From positions 1 to 64,000 of the forward strand of contig NZ_QRVG01000009.1 of NCBI RefSeq assembly GCF_003459245.1: a stretch of DNA of 64,000 bases. The letters run 5' to 3'. Both the position numbers and the translations under genes were made by a program. This DNA is from Collinsella sp. AF23-2 (GTDB lineage Bacteria; Actinomycetota; Coriobacteriia; Coriobacteriales; Coriobacteriaceae). Positions 25,419-34,579 of this stretch are shown in pieces (the first letter of the stretch is position 1; each line of letters opens with the position of its first letter). A model generated the notes under the pieces. It was not told where the DNA came from, did no database searches, and saw only the letters and a program-made list of their open reading frames with translations.

Positions 25419-26410
25419 TTCCTCTTCTTTACGGCATGCAATGTTGAATTAAATGCCCTCGAAACAATTCGTGGAGCGTTAAGATACATCGCTCTACGCA
25501 CCCTATCGACACCACTTAGCTGAGAACTGTCACACTCGGTAAACCTAATAGCATTAAATAGTCGATCTTCCTCGTTCGAGCTCATTTGGCCCGAATCGAT
25601 ACCCATTCCAAGAATCCTCAAAGCCTCATGAACCTTGAAATGACGAAGATGACTAACGATCTCAGGACTGTTCCCTGGATAACCAATCATCTGATCAATA
25701 GCATTGAGAGAGCTTAGCAAACTATGGTTGAAGCCGCTGGTGGTAGCGCTTCCAGGGCGATCCAAAATATTCCACAACGCAAGGGGCTCATAGTGTAGGC
25801 CGCGACATACCTTAAGATAGTTAAATACAAAAAGACCATCCTCGGTATGGGCAATCCGCTCATCAAACCTTAAGCCGTTCCGTTCAATTAACTCACGAGA
25901 AAAAAGCTTATAGCAGGAACTGCCGATATGTATCGAATTGTAAACTCCAAAGCGGAGAATAGCGGCATCGGAGGATAGATCCTCAATGGACATGTCGACA
26001 ATCTGATTGCCGCAAACCTCCAAGCCGTTAACCGCAGAAACAAAATTTGCATCTGCAGCAATTAGGGCACCCGGTTTAAGGCTTTGCATCCGCATCATCT
26101 GCTCGCATGCTTCAGGTTCAAGCCAGTCATCAGAGTCGAGAAAGATAACATAGTCACCAGTCGCAAGATTCAGCGCATGGTTGCGTGCGCGAGAGACACC
26201 GGAGTTTTCTTGGCGTGAAAGCACCACCCTTGAATCAACAGAATACGTCTGGAGAACACTCCATGTGCCATCAGACGACCCGTCGTCGACAACGACAACC
26301 TCAATGTCCTCATACGTCTGGGAGAGAGCAGAAGAGACACCACGCCCGATATAATTCTCAACATTAAATGCGGGAATAATTATCGATACTTTGCCTTTCA
26401 TAGGCGGCAA
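25415..26410 (-). CDS. Family 2 glycosyltransferase
   Basis: GT-A fold enzyme of about 331 residues. The KVSIIIPAFNVENYI opening, VVVDDGSSDGT (about 38-48) and the metal-binding LDSDDW (about 93-98) are all intact, so it should be active. It would add a sugar to the lipid-linked repeat unit on the cytoplasmic face. No membrane segment is seen. Start is TTG 26410 or ATG 26401. It lies between the ATP-grasp gene and the F420-type gene and overlaps the latter, indicating one transcript. Confidence 0.9.
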   Translation of the reverse strand: MPPMKGKVSIIIPAFNVENYIGRGVSSALSQTYEDIEVVVVDDGSSDGTWSVLQTYSVDSRVVLSRQENSGVSRARNHALNLATGDYVIFLDSDDWLEPEACEQMMRMQSLKPGALIAADANFVSAVNGLEVCGNQIVDMSIEDLSSDAAILRFGVYNSIHIGSSCYKLFSRELIERNGLRFDERIAHTEDGLFVFNYLKVCRGLHYEPLALWNILDRPGSATTSGFNHSLLSSLNAIDQMIGYPGNSPEIVSHLRHFKVHEALRILGMGIDSGQMSSNEEDRLFNAIRFTECDSSQLSGVDRVRRAMYLNAPRIVSRAFNSTLHAVKKRK

Positions 26411-27580
26411 CTACCCCAAATCTTTATAACCGAATTTATATTTAAGCCGCTCGTGAGGAGCCAAATTGTTCATGAAACGAAGCCACCGAAGTATTTCCGC
26501 CGTTGCGTCACCAAACCCTGGAATGCCATTCGCCATCTGGGAAAGCCAAATAGAGCCTCCCCTAATATTGGCTTCAATAACAATCGGCGCGCCATCTTCC
26601 CCGATGGTAAAGTCCCAACTGATAAGGCCCATTTGAGGCATCAACGAATGCATGCGCTTCGCTGCATCAATAGCACCGGGAACACCAGCAATCTTATATC
26701 CCTGAAAAACAACCCCCGTGTCAGGATGTTTCTCGAACCGATCATTAAACTCAGTAAGGGCCGATGGTGCAAGCAAACCTTCATTTGAAATGCCAATGAA
26801 CATGCCGCCAGCATGCGCATTATCCACCGCACTCTTTCCGCGACCAATCCTCATCAGCAGAGGTAAAGAACGGAGTTCGCCTTGCCAGCGGTATGTCATA
26901 ATCCTCAGCGTATTAACGCTCTCAGGATGTAATTTAACCACTGAAGAATGGCATGAGATTACTTCTTGAACTGTAAAATCACTGCCGAGCAATTCGAATA
27001 ATTCTTCAGCAGTTGTACCCGTCGCAGCATCGACACCGGAAGCAAAGCAATAAGACCCGCAGCCTTCGCCTGAACAAGTCCCTACTGTCGGTTTTGCAAA
27101 GCAAGCACCACAGTTGCCAATTAAATTAAGTGCTGTCTCTCTGGAAATCTCTTTGAAGTCGAAATTGCGAAGAACCCCAGACGTGCTTGTAACGATTGGA
27201 CGTGGAGTTCTAACCCCAGCTCTTTCGGCAAACAATGGAAGAAGATTCTTATCCTCAAATACGGTGGCATACGCCACCGGCATATTCATATATCGTTCGA
27301 ACTCAGGAATAAACAGGAGTTCCGGAAAAAACCTGACATCGAACTTGCCAGAAATTGCAAGATTATGCCGATGCCATGTGTAAGGGATTTTTCTACCATA
27401 GTTCTCAACATAAAACTTGTCGATGGCACGCATTTGCTCGGAAGAGAGCTCGACATCGCTGAGAATAGATTTTCTTTTGGGATCTTTAAACTTCGCAATT
27501 TCTGCCTGTCGAGCGCGATGAATCTTAACGTTCTCCAAGACATCATATAAGCCATCTTTAACATCTGATTTGAGAGACAT
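26411..27580 (-). CDS. Sugar-transfer-associated ATP-grasp protein
   Basis: This 389-residue product resembles the ATP-grasp family found in polysaccharide clusters. Supporting segments are the glycine-rich CFAKPTVGTCSGEGCGSY, LRIMTYRWQG and RIGRGKSAVDNAHAGGM, and the metal-binding end DFTIGEDGAPIVIEANIRGG. Family members are thought to join a carboxylate to an amine or sugar at the expense of ATP, decorating the repeat unit. ATG 27580 with GGAGA five bases upstream is clearly better than the longer frame, which would overlap the preceding gene by 135 bp. Confidence 0.85.
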   Translation of the reverse strand: MSLKSDVKDGLYDVLENVKIHRARQAEIAKFKDPKRKSILSDVELSSEQMRAIDKFYVENYGRKIPYTWHRHNLAISGKFDVRFFPELLFIPEFERYMNMPVAYATVFEDKNLLPLFAERAGVRTPRPIVTSTSGVLRNFDFKEISRETALNLIGNCGACFAKPTVGTCSGEGCGSYCFASGVDAATGTTAEELFELLGSDFTVQEVISCHSSVVKLHPESVNTLRIMTYRWQGELRSLPLLMRIGRGKSAVDNAHAGGMFIGISNEGLLAPSALTEFNDRFEKHPDTGVVFQGYKIAGVPGAIDAAKRMHSLMPQMGLISWDFTIGEDGAPIVIEANIRGGSIWLSQMANGIPGFGDATAEILRWLRFMNNLAPHERLKYKFGYKDLG

Positions 27581-27609
27581 GTGTTCTCCGATAACTGAAG
27601 GGGACGAAT

Positions 27610-28686
27610 TTAACGTGACAAAGCGTCTAATAAGTATGAATTGGAATATGCCCTGCGAATATCTATAGCACGGTCGATTCCAGAATAGTCGCAGTTGAGC
27701 GCGCGTGTCGCATCCGAGATACCCCAACGTTCCTCGAGGCCACACAACTGCAGCAAGGTGTTAATACGACTGTTCATGTTGGAGCCGTTCGCATGTTTTC
27801 GATCAAAAACGACAAAGGGACGCTTAAACAAAATCGAAAAAACCGATGCATGAAAACTATCGGTTAAGACGCAGTCGGCCTTATCGATATAAGAAAGGAA
27901 ATCCGAAGGATCGCCGCCAAAATAGCGGCACTTAGGATTCATGTAGTCAACAATTTCATACCCGAGTGACTTCAACTCCGCCGTCAATTTAACCTGAGCA
28001 TCAGACTGCTCGCCAAGATTAAATTGAAATACGTACTTCTGCTTGCAAGCCACGGGCTTTTCTATCTTACGCCATTGATTTGCAGTCAAAAGCATGGTCG
28101 GATCTAGGGTAACCGGCACTTTTCGACCAGTCAGTTCCTCTACAATGCGAGCTCCGGCATCTTCTCGCACACTAATATCCGAATAACATTCAAGAGCTTC
28201 CTTAAAGGAAGACGCCCAATTCTCGGGAAGAGATGCCAGGCCAAAACTGGCTGAGTATGCTACTCGTTTATTAGCGTCGGCAAATTGAAGAAGATAATCA
28301 TTGGCGCATCTGCACTCCAGCGAATCGCCCCACCAAAGGGGATTCCAGACCTGGTCACTTCCGACAACAAAATAGTCGTACTCATCATTCAATTGAGACG
28401 AAATACCACTGCCGTTCGTTGAAATAAATCTTGTAGGAATTAGAGAATCTGTAAACTTAGAAAAAGCGGCATCGCGACCACGCTCTTTTTTAGTCCTGAA
28501 CCTTATCGCACCGTTCTCCTTTTCAAAATACTTGTGAAAAATGGACTTAAGTGCAGATGTTTTTTCAAGAGTAACGAGCGTATCTACATCATGCCCCATT
28601 TGGCTCAAAACGGTATGAAGCGCATAATTCTGAAGTCTATTGCCGTAATTAAAATTACCAAATAATGTAACGATACCAATTCTCAT
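27610..28686 (-). CDS. Polysaccharide pyruvyl transferase family protein
   Basis: Enzymes of this family put a pyruvate ketal on sugars from phosphoenolpyruvate, giving the polymer negative charge. The 358-residue product has the family opening MRIGIVTLFGNFNYGNRLQN, the central VVGSDQVWNP and the C-terminal VLTDSFHASVFSILFKRPFVV. ATG 28686 has AGGTGATT seven bases upstream. It is AT-rich and lies between two ATP-grasp genes. Some family members do other chemistry, so the substrate is open. Confidence 0.88.
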   Translation of the reverse strand: MRIGIVTLFGNFNYGNRLQNYALHTVLSQMGHDVDTLVTLEKTSALKSIFHKYFEKENGAIRFRTKKERGRDAAFSKFTDSLIPTRFISTNGSGISSQLNDEYDYFVVGSDQVWNPLWWGDSLECRCANDYLLQFADANKRVAYSASFGLASLPENWASSFKEALECYSDISVREDAGARIVEELTGRKVPVTLDPTMLLTANQWRKIEKPVACKQKYVFQFNLGEQSDAQVKLTAELKSLGYEIVDYMNPKCRYFGGDPSDFLSYIDKADCVLTDSFHASVFSILFKRPFVVFDRKHANGSNMNSRINTLLQLCGLEERWGISDATRALNCDYSGIDRAIDIRRAYSNSYLLDALSR

Positions 28687-28719
28687 ATTAATAATCACCT
28701 TATCGTGCTTCTAAACGAA

Positions 28720-29640
28720 TTATTGATCCCCATAGGCAAGCGACAAATCAATGAGCGATCCGAGCCATAAATCGTTTTTCTCGTCAATGGGATCAAGTCC
28801 GGCCCCATTAAACAGCGTTAACTCTCCGAAAACTAAGCGATCGCCCAGAACATACCAATCACAACGTACTTGAGGAATTCCCCTAGTGAGAACACTGCTC
28901 AACTCGAGCATTTTCTCAAGCTTTTCAGGACGCTCGACCTCAACAGGAGAAACTGGGATGCCAGCCCAATCGATGGTGACTGGATTCCAATCCTGATCGT
29001 AATAGTTGCAAGTATGTTCACCAAACCTGCCCCTATGCACCTCAATTAGGCGAGGATTTCCGTTAAAGCACGTAACTTTATAGTCAACTAGGCCAGTATC
29101 GAAGCCTTCATCCTCGAGATACTCCTCCGCCATGACCATGGGGGTAACATCCTTATAGGGCCACTCCCTTGTCCACCAAAAATAATTACTATTGAGGTGT
29201 CTACGAAGAACCCTCTTGGCCGCATCAAAATCAAACGAGGACTTGTCGCGGCAGATAGCAACTCCGCCGCTGTCATGATTCGTCTTAAGCACGAACTGAT
29301 TGGGAAGATTCTCGAGGCTTATGCTCTCGACACGGTCCCAAGAGTCATAAGTCTCAGAAACGTATTGAGCGCCAATTTTGTCAGCGACCCACTGCTTAAC
29401 AGCCAGCTTGTCAACAAGGATATTGTAGAGGGGGTTACGATCATGAAGCTTTAGCCAGTTCAGCTTCTCGTTAAAGCCTTTTGGATTATCAAGATTGATA
29501 TTCTTTCCAATCAGCGCCCTATACATTATTTTTAAGTGAATTTCATCAGGCAAGCAGCGAGTCCATCCCCATTTTGAGATTAATGAGTAAGCTCTCAAAG
29601 GATGCTTCATATACTGAACTGCTTTACTACTTTTTCCCAT
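28720..29640 (-). CDS. TupA-like ATP-grasp protein
   Basis: This 306-residue protein matches the TupA-like ATP-grasp family of polysaccharide clusters. It contains PKGFNEKLNWLKLHDRNPLY, DKLAVKQWVADKIG, FVLKTNHDSGG and the C-terminal metal-binding FGELTLFNGAGL. Relatives attach an acidic or amino-acid-like group to an extracellular polymer. GGAG lies seven bases before ATG 29640. Together with the other ATP-grasp gene and the pyruvyl transferase it suggests a heavily decorated, charged polymer. Confidence 0.85.
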   Translation of the reverse strand: MGKSSKAVQYMKHPLRAYSLISKWGWTRCLPDEIHLKIMYRALIGKNINLDNPKGFNEKLNWLKLHDRNPLYNILVDKLAVKQWVADKIGAQYVSETYDSWDRVESISLENLPNQFVLKTNHDSGGVAICRDKSSFDFDAAKRVLRRHLNSNYFWWTREWPYKDVTPMVMAEEYLEDEGFDTGLVDYKVTCFNGNPRLIEVHRGRFGEHTCNYYDQDWNPVTIDWAGIPVSPVEVERPEKLEKMLELSSVLTRGIPQVRCDWYVLGDRLVFGELTLFNGAGLDPIDEKNDLWLGSLIDLSLAYGDQ

Positions 29641-29658
29641 TAATTATCTCCGTTGCTC

Positions 29659-30924
29659 TTACGCAGCATTTTGGCGGGAAATTGAATTCCACCGGAGGCT
29701 GCAAGTTATCGCGATAGCAAAGAAATACGTAATCAGGTTTGGAATCGTTGTGAATAGAGCTCCGCTCGTGAACGCATAGCTTAAAAAGAAAACCTGAATG
29801 CAAAGTGAAAGGCGTAGAAAAGCTTTTTGTTGCCCCTCCACAACCCTCGAAATAGTCGTGAAGGTCAATACAAAACTTGTTAGACAGCTAGCAAGAACCA
29901 AGGCAGTTCCAAAAAACCCGGTTTCATATAAAAGATTAAGGAGCTCATTGTGCGCCATATATGTAATAGTAAAACCGTCAGGCCAACGATAGCAGTAGCT
30001 AGTCCAGCCATGGCCAAATAAGGGTGCCTGGGAAAGGCCATTAAGGGCGTAATTCCAAAGAAATGTCCTATTGTTAACGTTGTCCTCGAAGCTGGTACCA
30101 CTGGAAAAGGTTGAATTCAATCTTTCGATTGTCGCCTCAACGCCAGGAACAAGAGGCGCAAGGATAGCCACGGCAAGCAGCACCAATACCGTGGCTCCAA
30201 TAGCCTTAAGATATTTATGGCTATTGCCAGAAAGCAAGTAAACCAAACCAATAGCAAAAATCCCGCACAACAAATGAGCCCTTTTTGTAGTCAAAACAAG
30301 AGCAATAAAGAAAATTAACGCAAGAATGCCGTAGAACCGTTTAGTTGAACTTGACTCGCTGCCATAAAAGGACATAGAGGAAGCGAGTATTAAGCCTATC
30401 GTGCAGAAAGTTCCATTATGACTATAGTGTGACGCTAAACCCGATCGATAGTCCATTGCCATTGGCACATTTGAATAGAACGTCGGTTTTATAAAACCAG
30501 TATAGAGCTGAGGCGCTACATAGCAGGCAATAGTTGCCAATGCAAAAATGAGTAAAACCCCAATAAAAACTTTAACGGCAGGGAGAATCCAATTAGGGTT
30601 TTCAGCTGCAAAATAACTAATAACAACTACGGAGACAAGGGCAATAGTTGCAGAAAGGTCGTAACCACCGCCCAGTACAAATCCGATAGCAGCCATAACA
30701 GCAACCGCGCCCCATGGCAATAGTGGCACGATTGCCCTCAGATCAAAGGACACAATCCTGCCACTTCGAACGGCAAGGGCAATCATCAGCATGATACTCA
30801 AAGCAAAAATAACAAAACTAATTCTATAAGTTATCAGAGAAGAGCAATAGGCAAATAAGCAGACGAAAAGAGCTATAACGCCAAACGCAAATTCACCTTT
30901 GCCCCGCATCTTCGGGCAATGCAA
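29659..30924 (-). CDS. O-antigen polymerase / Wzy-like membrane protein
   Basis: This 421-residue membrane protein has about ten or more hydrophobic segments, a long external loop around residues 270-310, and the GHGWTSYCY...TYMAHNELLNLLYETG motif (about 300-330) typical of the O-antigen ligase/polymerase family. It would polymerise repeat units flipped by the Wzx-like protein. The TTG start at 30924 is supported by an unusually strong AGAGGAGGT nine bases upstream; ATG 30909 would be too far from it. Confidence 0.85.
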   Translation of the reverse strand: MHCPKMRGKGEFAFGVIALFVCLFAYCSSLITYRISFVIFALSIMLMIALAVRSGRIVSFDLRAIVPLLPWGAVAVMAAIGFVLGGGYDLSATIALVSVVVISYFAAENPNWILPAVKVFIGVLLIFALATIACYVAPQLYTGFIKPTFYSNVPMAMDYRSGLASHYSHNGTFCTIGLILASSMSFYGSESSSTKRFYGILALIFFIALVLTTKRAHLLCGIFAIGLVYLLSGNSHKYLKAIGATVLVLLAVAILAPLVPGVEATIERLNSTFSSGTSFEDNVNNRTFLWNYALNGLSQAPLFGHGWTSYCYRWPDGFTITYMAHNELLNLLYETGFFGTALVLASCLTSFVLTFTTISRVVEGQQKAFLRLSLCIQVFFLSYAFTSGALFTTIPNLITYFFAIAITCSLRWNSISRQNAA

Positions 30925-31043
30925 GCTTAGATACCTCCTCTTGCGAGTAGAAAAAAGATGACTTGTCTTCCGAGCAAAATAACTAAGAAAACTTGCTATC
31001 TGCGCGCAAAATAGTAAGGCCAGAGGCCGACAACGCTATACCC

Positions 31044-32189
31044 CTACATTGCCTCATGCGTTTCATACACGTGAGCGTCCGCCTTCGACGCCTCGGACAA
31101 ACCATCGTTGATCTTGGCGCACAGGTCGCAAGTCGAGCAGGCGTCGAGCTGCTCCTTGGTCACGCGGCCCTCCTCGTAGTCGCGCACGACCTTAAGCTCA
31201 TGCATGTCATAGGGCCTCTTGGTGAACAGCGCCTTCACCTTGTGCTTGAGTACCCACCAGCCGGGCTTCCAGATGTACTTGTGCATGGCCGGGCTCACCG
31301 AGCCGATCATCCAGCAGTTGCGGTCGCAGTGGCGGACCTTCGTGCGAACCTTCTCAGCTTGGTCGGAGTTCCAGAGCTCGTCCCAGGACTCCTCGTTGAG
31401 GTTGCCCATAACCTCCTTGTCCTTGGTGCCGTTGCAGGGCATGACGTCGCCGTAGGGGTCGATGAAGAAGGTGTCGAACGCCATGTCGCACGGCAGCAGG
31501 CGAGGCTGGCCGTAGACGTAGTTGATGAGGCCGTGGTTGAAGTAGGCGCGGAACCACTTCTTGGGGCTGTTGGACCTGAGCAGCTCGTTGACCAGGTCCT
31601 CGAAGTTCTTGGCCACCATGGGTCGGTCGTGGATGATGTTCTTGGCCTCGACGAAGTAGAAGCTGTTGTGAAGCGACGCCGTGGCGAACTCCATGCCCAG
31701 CTCGTCGGAGATCTTGTAGAGCGGCACCAGGTCGGGCGCGTTGAGGTCCTGCACCGTCATGCCGAAGCCCACGTCGGGGTGCTTGAGCTCGACGAGCTTC
31801 TTGAGAGTGGCGTAGCCGCGGTTGTATCCGTTCTCCAGGCCGCGGATCTTGTCGTTGGTCTGCTGCAGGCCCTCGATGGAGATGCGGATACCGACGTTGG
31901 GGAACTCCTCGCACAGGTCGATGATGCGGTCGGTGAAGAAGCCGTTGGTGGAGATGACGATGCGGTCGGACTTCTTGTAGAGCTCGCGCACGATGTCCTT
32001 GAGGTCCTGGCGGATGAAGGGCTCGCCGCCGGTGATGTTGGTGAAGTACATCTTGGGGAGCTTCTTGATGGTCTCGATGGAGAGCTCCTCCTCCGGGCGG
32101 CTCGGAGCCTTGTAGCGGTTGCACATGGTGCAGCGCGCGTTGCAGCGGTAGGTTACGATGACGGTACCGTTGAGTTTCTTTTCAGCCAT
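31044..32189 (-). CDS. Radical SAM/SPASM-type protein in the polysaccharide cluster
   Basis: A 381-residue radical SAM enzyme. CNARCTMC (CxxxCxxC, about residues 16-23) binds the catalytic 4Fe-4S, and TGGEPF (about 53-58) contacts SAM. C-terminal cysteines (CNGTKD, CDRNCWMIG, CSTCDLCAKI) fit a SPASM-like auxiliary-cluster domain. The product is unusual in a sugar cluster: it could modify a lipid, sugar or peptide substrate. It is GC-rich, unlike the genes after it, and marks the composition change in the cluster. AGAGGA precedes the ATG. Confidence 0.88.
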   Translation of the reverse strand: MAEKKLNGTVIVTYRCNARCTMCNRYKAPSRPEEELSIETIKKLPKMYFTNITGGEPFIRQDLKDIVRELYKKSDRIVISTNGFFTDRIIDLCEEFPNVGIRISIEGLQQTNDKIRGLENGYNRGYATLKKLVELKHPDVGFGMTVQDLNAPDLVPLYKISDELGMEFATASLHNSFYFVEAKNIIHDRPMVAKNFEDLVNELLRSNSPKKWFRAYFNHGLINYVYGQPRLLPCDMAFDTFFIDPYGDVMPCNGTKDKEVMGNLNEESWDELWNSDQAEKVRTKVRHCDRNCWMIGSVSPAMHKYIWKPGWWVLKHKVKALFTKRPYDMHELKVVRDYEEGRVTKEQLDACSTCDLCAKINDGLSEASKADAHVYETHEAM

Positions 32190-32194
32190 GTGGA

Positions 32195-33457
32195 TTAGTC
32201 CTCTTTCTTAGCGCAGGCAGGATCAAGAATCGCTTCAAGCTTTTCGAGATGGTTCTGCGGTGTATATTTCGTAAGCACTTTATTGCGGCCATTCATACCC
32301 TGGCGTCTGGCTTCATCCGGATTCTCCAGGTAAAAGGCGATGGTTTTCGAAAGCGCATCAACGTCGCCCAGGGGAAGCACGGACCCCGTCTCCCCGTTCT
32401 CCACCAACTCCGGCATGCAGCCGATATCGAAAACGACAACCGGCTTGCCATGTGCGTAGGCCTCGAGCACCGTATTGGGCATGTTCTCAAACCAAGTCGA
32501 AGGGCAGAGAACGCATGCGGCGCCATCGATAAGGCGTTCCTTCTCTTCACCCTTGACGAAACCCACGAAATCCACGCGGTCCGATATACCGGCCTCTTCT
32601 ACAGCCGCTTTAATTGACGCAGCGTACTCGTCGTCGGTACGCCCGGTGATCTTAAGCCTTACACCGCTGTTACACATGGCGGCGCCTACGGTTAGATCAA
32701 CGCCCTTTTCGGGACTGATCCTACCAAGATAGAGAGCGTACTTTCCCGCGGTAGGACCGTCCTCAAACAGAGAAGGAGCCATAGTAAACGTCGGAACAAC
32801 ATTGATTTTCTCTTCCGACACACCGGACTTTTCCAGAAGAGACGCCGTGAATGCAGAGGGACAGACAAATGCATCAACATAATCAAAAAGGCGCTTGCGG
32901 CGGTGGAACTTCATTGACGCGATACGCACTGCAGTTGTGGCCCTCGAGCCGTGGCAGCAGGACATATCGGCGGCTTTGGAGTAATCACCGTTGATACAAG
33001 CCGTACAGACCTCCCCGTTGCAGAGAAAATCGGAACGGGGGCACATAATATTGAAATCCGAAAGCCTGTGGACAACCCTTACGCCTTCATCGTGACAAGC
33101 CTTGAAGATACTCGGAGAAAGCGCGTTAATCTGTTGCAGGACGTAGACGACGTCCGGCCTCTCGTCCCGGATAAGACGTCGCAGATTCTCATATGCCTCG
33201 CGGTTATAGAAAGCGCAGGAGAGCAAACGAGCGACGTTCTTCGGAGTCTTCTTAACGTTGTTAAAGTAGGCGTCACCCGACTCGCTCTTCCCATGGGGAA
33301 AATAACGAGAATATGGCGTATCCTCATTAAGCGGGCTGCGGACCGAAAACGGAATAACAGTATGCCCAGCGTCTTCGAGAAGGCGCTTAACGTTGAACAT
33401 ATAAATCTCGGGACCGCCCGAGACATAGTAGCGATAATTCGCCAAGATTATCTTCAT
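32195..33457 (-). CDS. Family 4 glycosyltransferase (first to be read after its GT4 partner)
   Basis: A GT-B fold enzyme of 420 residues. The donor half has YLGRISPEKGVDLTVGA and the E-x7-E site ENMPNTVLE (about 341-349), followed by GKPVVVFDIGCMPELV. The N-terminal half opens MKIILANYRYYVSGGPEIYM, as in many retaining GT4 enzymes. Two CxxC-like cysteine pairs (CPRSDFLCNGEVCTAC, about 138-153) resemble a small metal site seen in some relatives. Its ATG overlaps the previous gene's stop (ATGA). Donor and acceptor sugars cannot be read from sequence. Confidence 0.9.
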   Translation of the reverse strand: MKIILANYRYYVSGGPEIYMFNVKRLLEDAGHTVIPFSVRSPLNEDTPYSRYFPHGKSESGDAYFNNVKKTPKNVARLLSCAFYNREAYENLRRLIRDERPDVVYVLQQINALSPSIFKACHDEGVRVVHRLSDFNIMCPRSDFLCNGEVCTACINGDYSKAADMSCCHGSRATTAVRIASMKFHRRKRLFDYVDAFVCPSAFTASLLEKSGVSEEKINVVPTFTMAPSLFEDGPTAGKYALYLGRISPEKGVDLTVGAAMCNSGVRLKITGRTDDEYAASIKAAVEEAGISDRVDFVGFVKGEEKERLIDGAACVLCPSTWFENMPNTVLEAYAHGKPVVVFDIGCMPELVENGETGSVLPLGDVDALSKTIAFYLENPDEARRQGMNGRNKVLTKYTPQNHLEKLEAILDPACAKKED

Positions 33458-34578
33458 CGGGCCTCTCCTTGATAAAGCTCGAGGGTCCGTTCGACGACGG
33501 AATCCCAGTCATAGTTATTTCTCACGCGCTCGCGAGCGCTCTCGCCGAGCTTGTTGACCCTTTCCGGATTATCCAGAAGGCTGCGAAGGACGCGAGTAAG
33601 CTCAGAAACGTTGCCTTTGGCAAAAGTTGCGCCGGAGCTTCCAAGAACGTCAGCGCATTCGGGCACATCGCTCGTAACGCAACATGTCCCGTAGGACATG
33701 GCTTCCATAAGAGAAAGGGGCATACCTTCCACATCGGAAGGGAGCACGTAGACATATGCATTCGAATAGAGCTCGGCGAGAAGGTCGCCCGTGACGAATC
33801 CGGTGAAAACGACGCGCGGATCAGAAGCAGCCCGCTTTCTAAGCTCAAGTTCAAACGCATCAGTGTCAGAACCCCCACCAGCAATGACTAACCGTTTATC
33901 GGTATCGAGCTGGCGGAAAGCATCGACAAGCAAATCGCAACGTTTCTCGGGCACCAGTCGGCCAAGATACAAGATGTAGTCGCCACGAGATAGGCCCCAA
34001 CGCCCAGCAATTAAACTGGCATCAATACACTCACGGATTTCCACTCCATTGTGTATGAGAGCGGCCTCGCGACCGTATTCCTGCTTGAAATAAGCCTTCG
34101 CAGACGACGATAGAACAATCAGCTCATTCGATTGGGTTGCAGCCGCCTTCTCGCCCATCTTGATATAAGTGCTAGCAAGTCGTCCCCACTTGGCTCGCTG
34201 CCAATCAAGACCGTGGATCGTTGCAACGGTGCGAATTCCTGCCCGACAGGCAAGTGGCAGTGGGACACAGGGTCCCTCGGCGTGGTAATGAATCACGTCG
34301 GGACGGTCCTTAATCGCCTGTCGAGTCGCAAAATAAGACGAAGAAAGTGCAGCGAGGCCCTTCTTATCAATTGTCTTAACCGGCACAATGCGCACGCCGT
34401 CGACAACACGCTCGGAAAGAGCTGTCGACTCTCCAGTCATCACGTCAGAACCAGAACGGTCATAGCATGTAACCTCATGGCCTAGGGCAGCCATGCGGCG
34501 AGCCAGCTCCGTAACAACAACTTCGACACCGCCTTCACGAGAGCCAAATCGCTTATGTCCAATCATTGCTATCCGCAC
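33454..34578 (-). CDS. Family 4 glycosyltransferase (rhamnosyl- or galactosyl-transferase-like)
   Basis: A GT-B enzyme of 374 residues with GSREGGVEVVVTELARRM near the start, LYLGRLVPEKR and EGMPLSLME (E-x7-E) in the donor-binding half. The opening MRIAMIGHKRFGSREGGVEV is shared with GT4 enzymes that add an early sugar of capsular repeat units. Start is GTG 34578. It is one base from the epimerase stop and overlaps the next GT4 gene, so all three are co-translated. Confidence 0.9.
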   Translation of the reverse strand: MRIAMIGHKRFGSREGGVEVVVTELARRMAALGHEVTCYDRSGSDVMTGESTALSERVVDGVRIVPVKTIDKKGLAALSSSYFATRQAIKDRPDVIHYHAEGPCVPLPLACRAGIRTVATIHGLDWQRAKWGRLASTYIKMGEKAAATQSNELIVLSSSAKAYFKQEYGREAALIHNGVEIRECIDASLIAGRWGLSRGDYILYLGRLVPEKRCDLLVDAFRQLDTDKRLVIAGGGSDTDAFELELRKRAASDPRVVFTGFVTGDLLAELYSNAYVYVLPSDVEGMPLSLMEAMSYGTCCVTSDVPECADVLGSSGATFAKGNVSELTRVLRSLLDNPERVNKLGESARERVRNNYDWDSVVERTLELYQGEAR

Positions 34579-34579
34579 G

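Noticed and set aside
31354..32124. Long minus-strand frame inside the radical SAM gene
   Set aside because: It is arginine/histidine/glutamine-rich out-of-frame translation of a GC-rich gene; the overlapping frame carries the CxxxCxxC enzyme.
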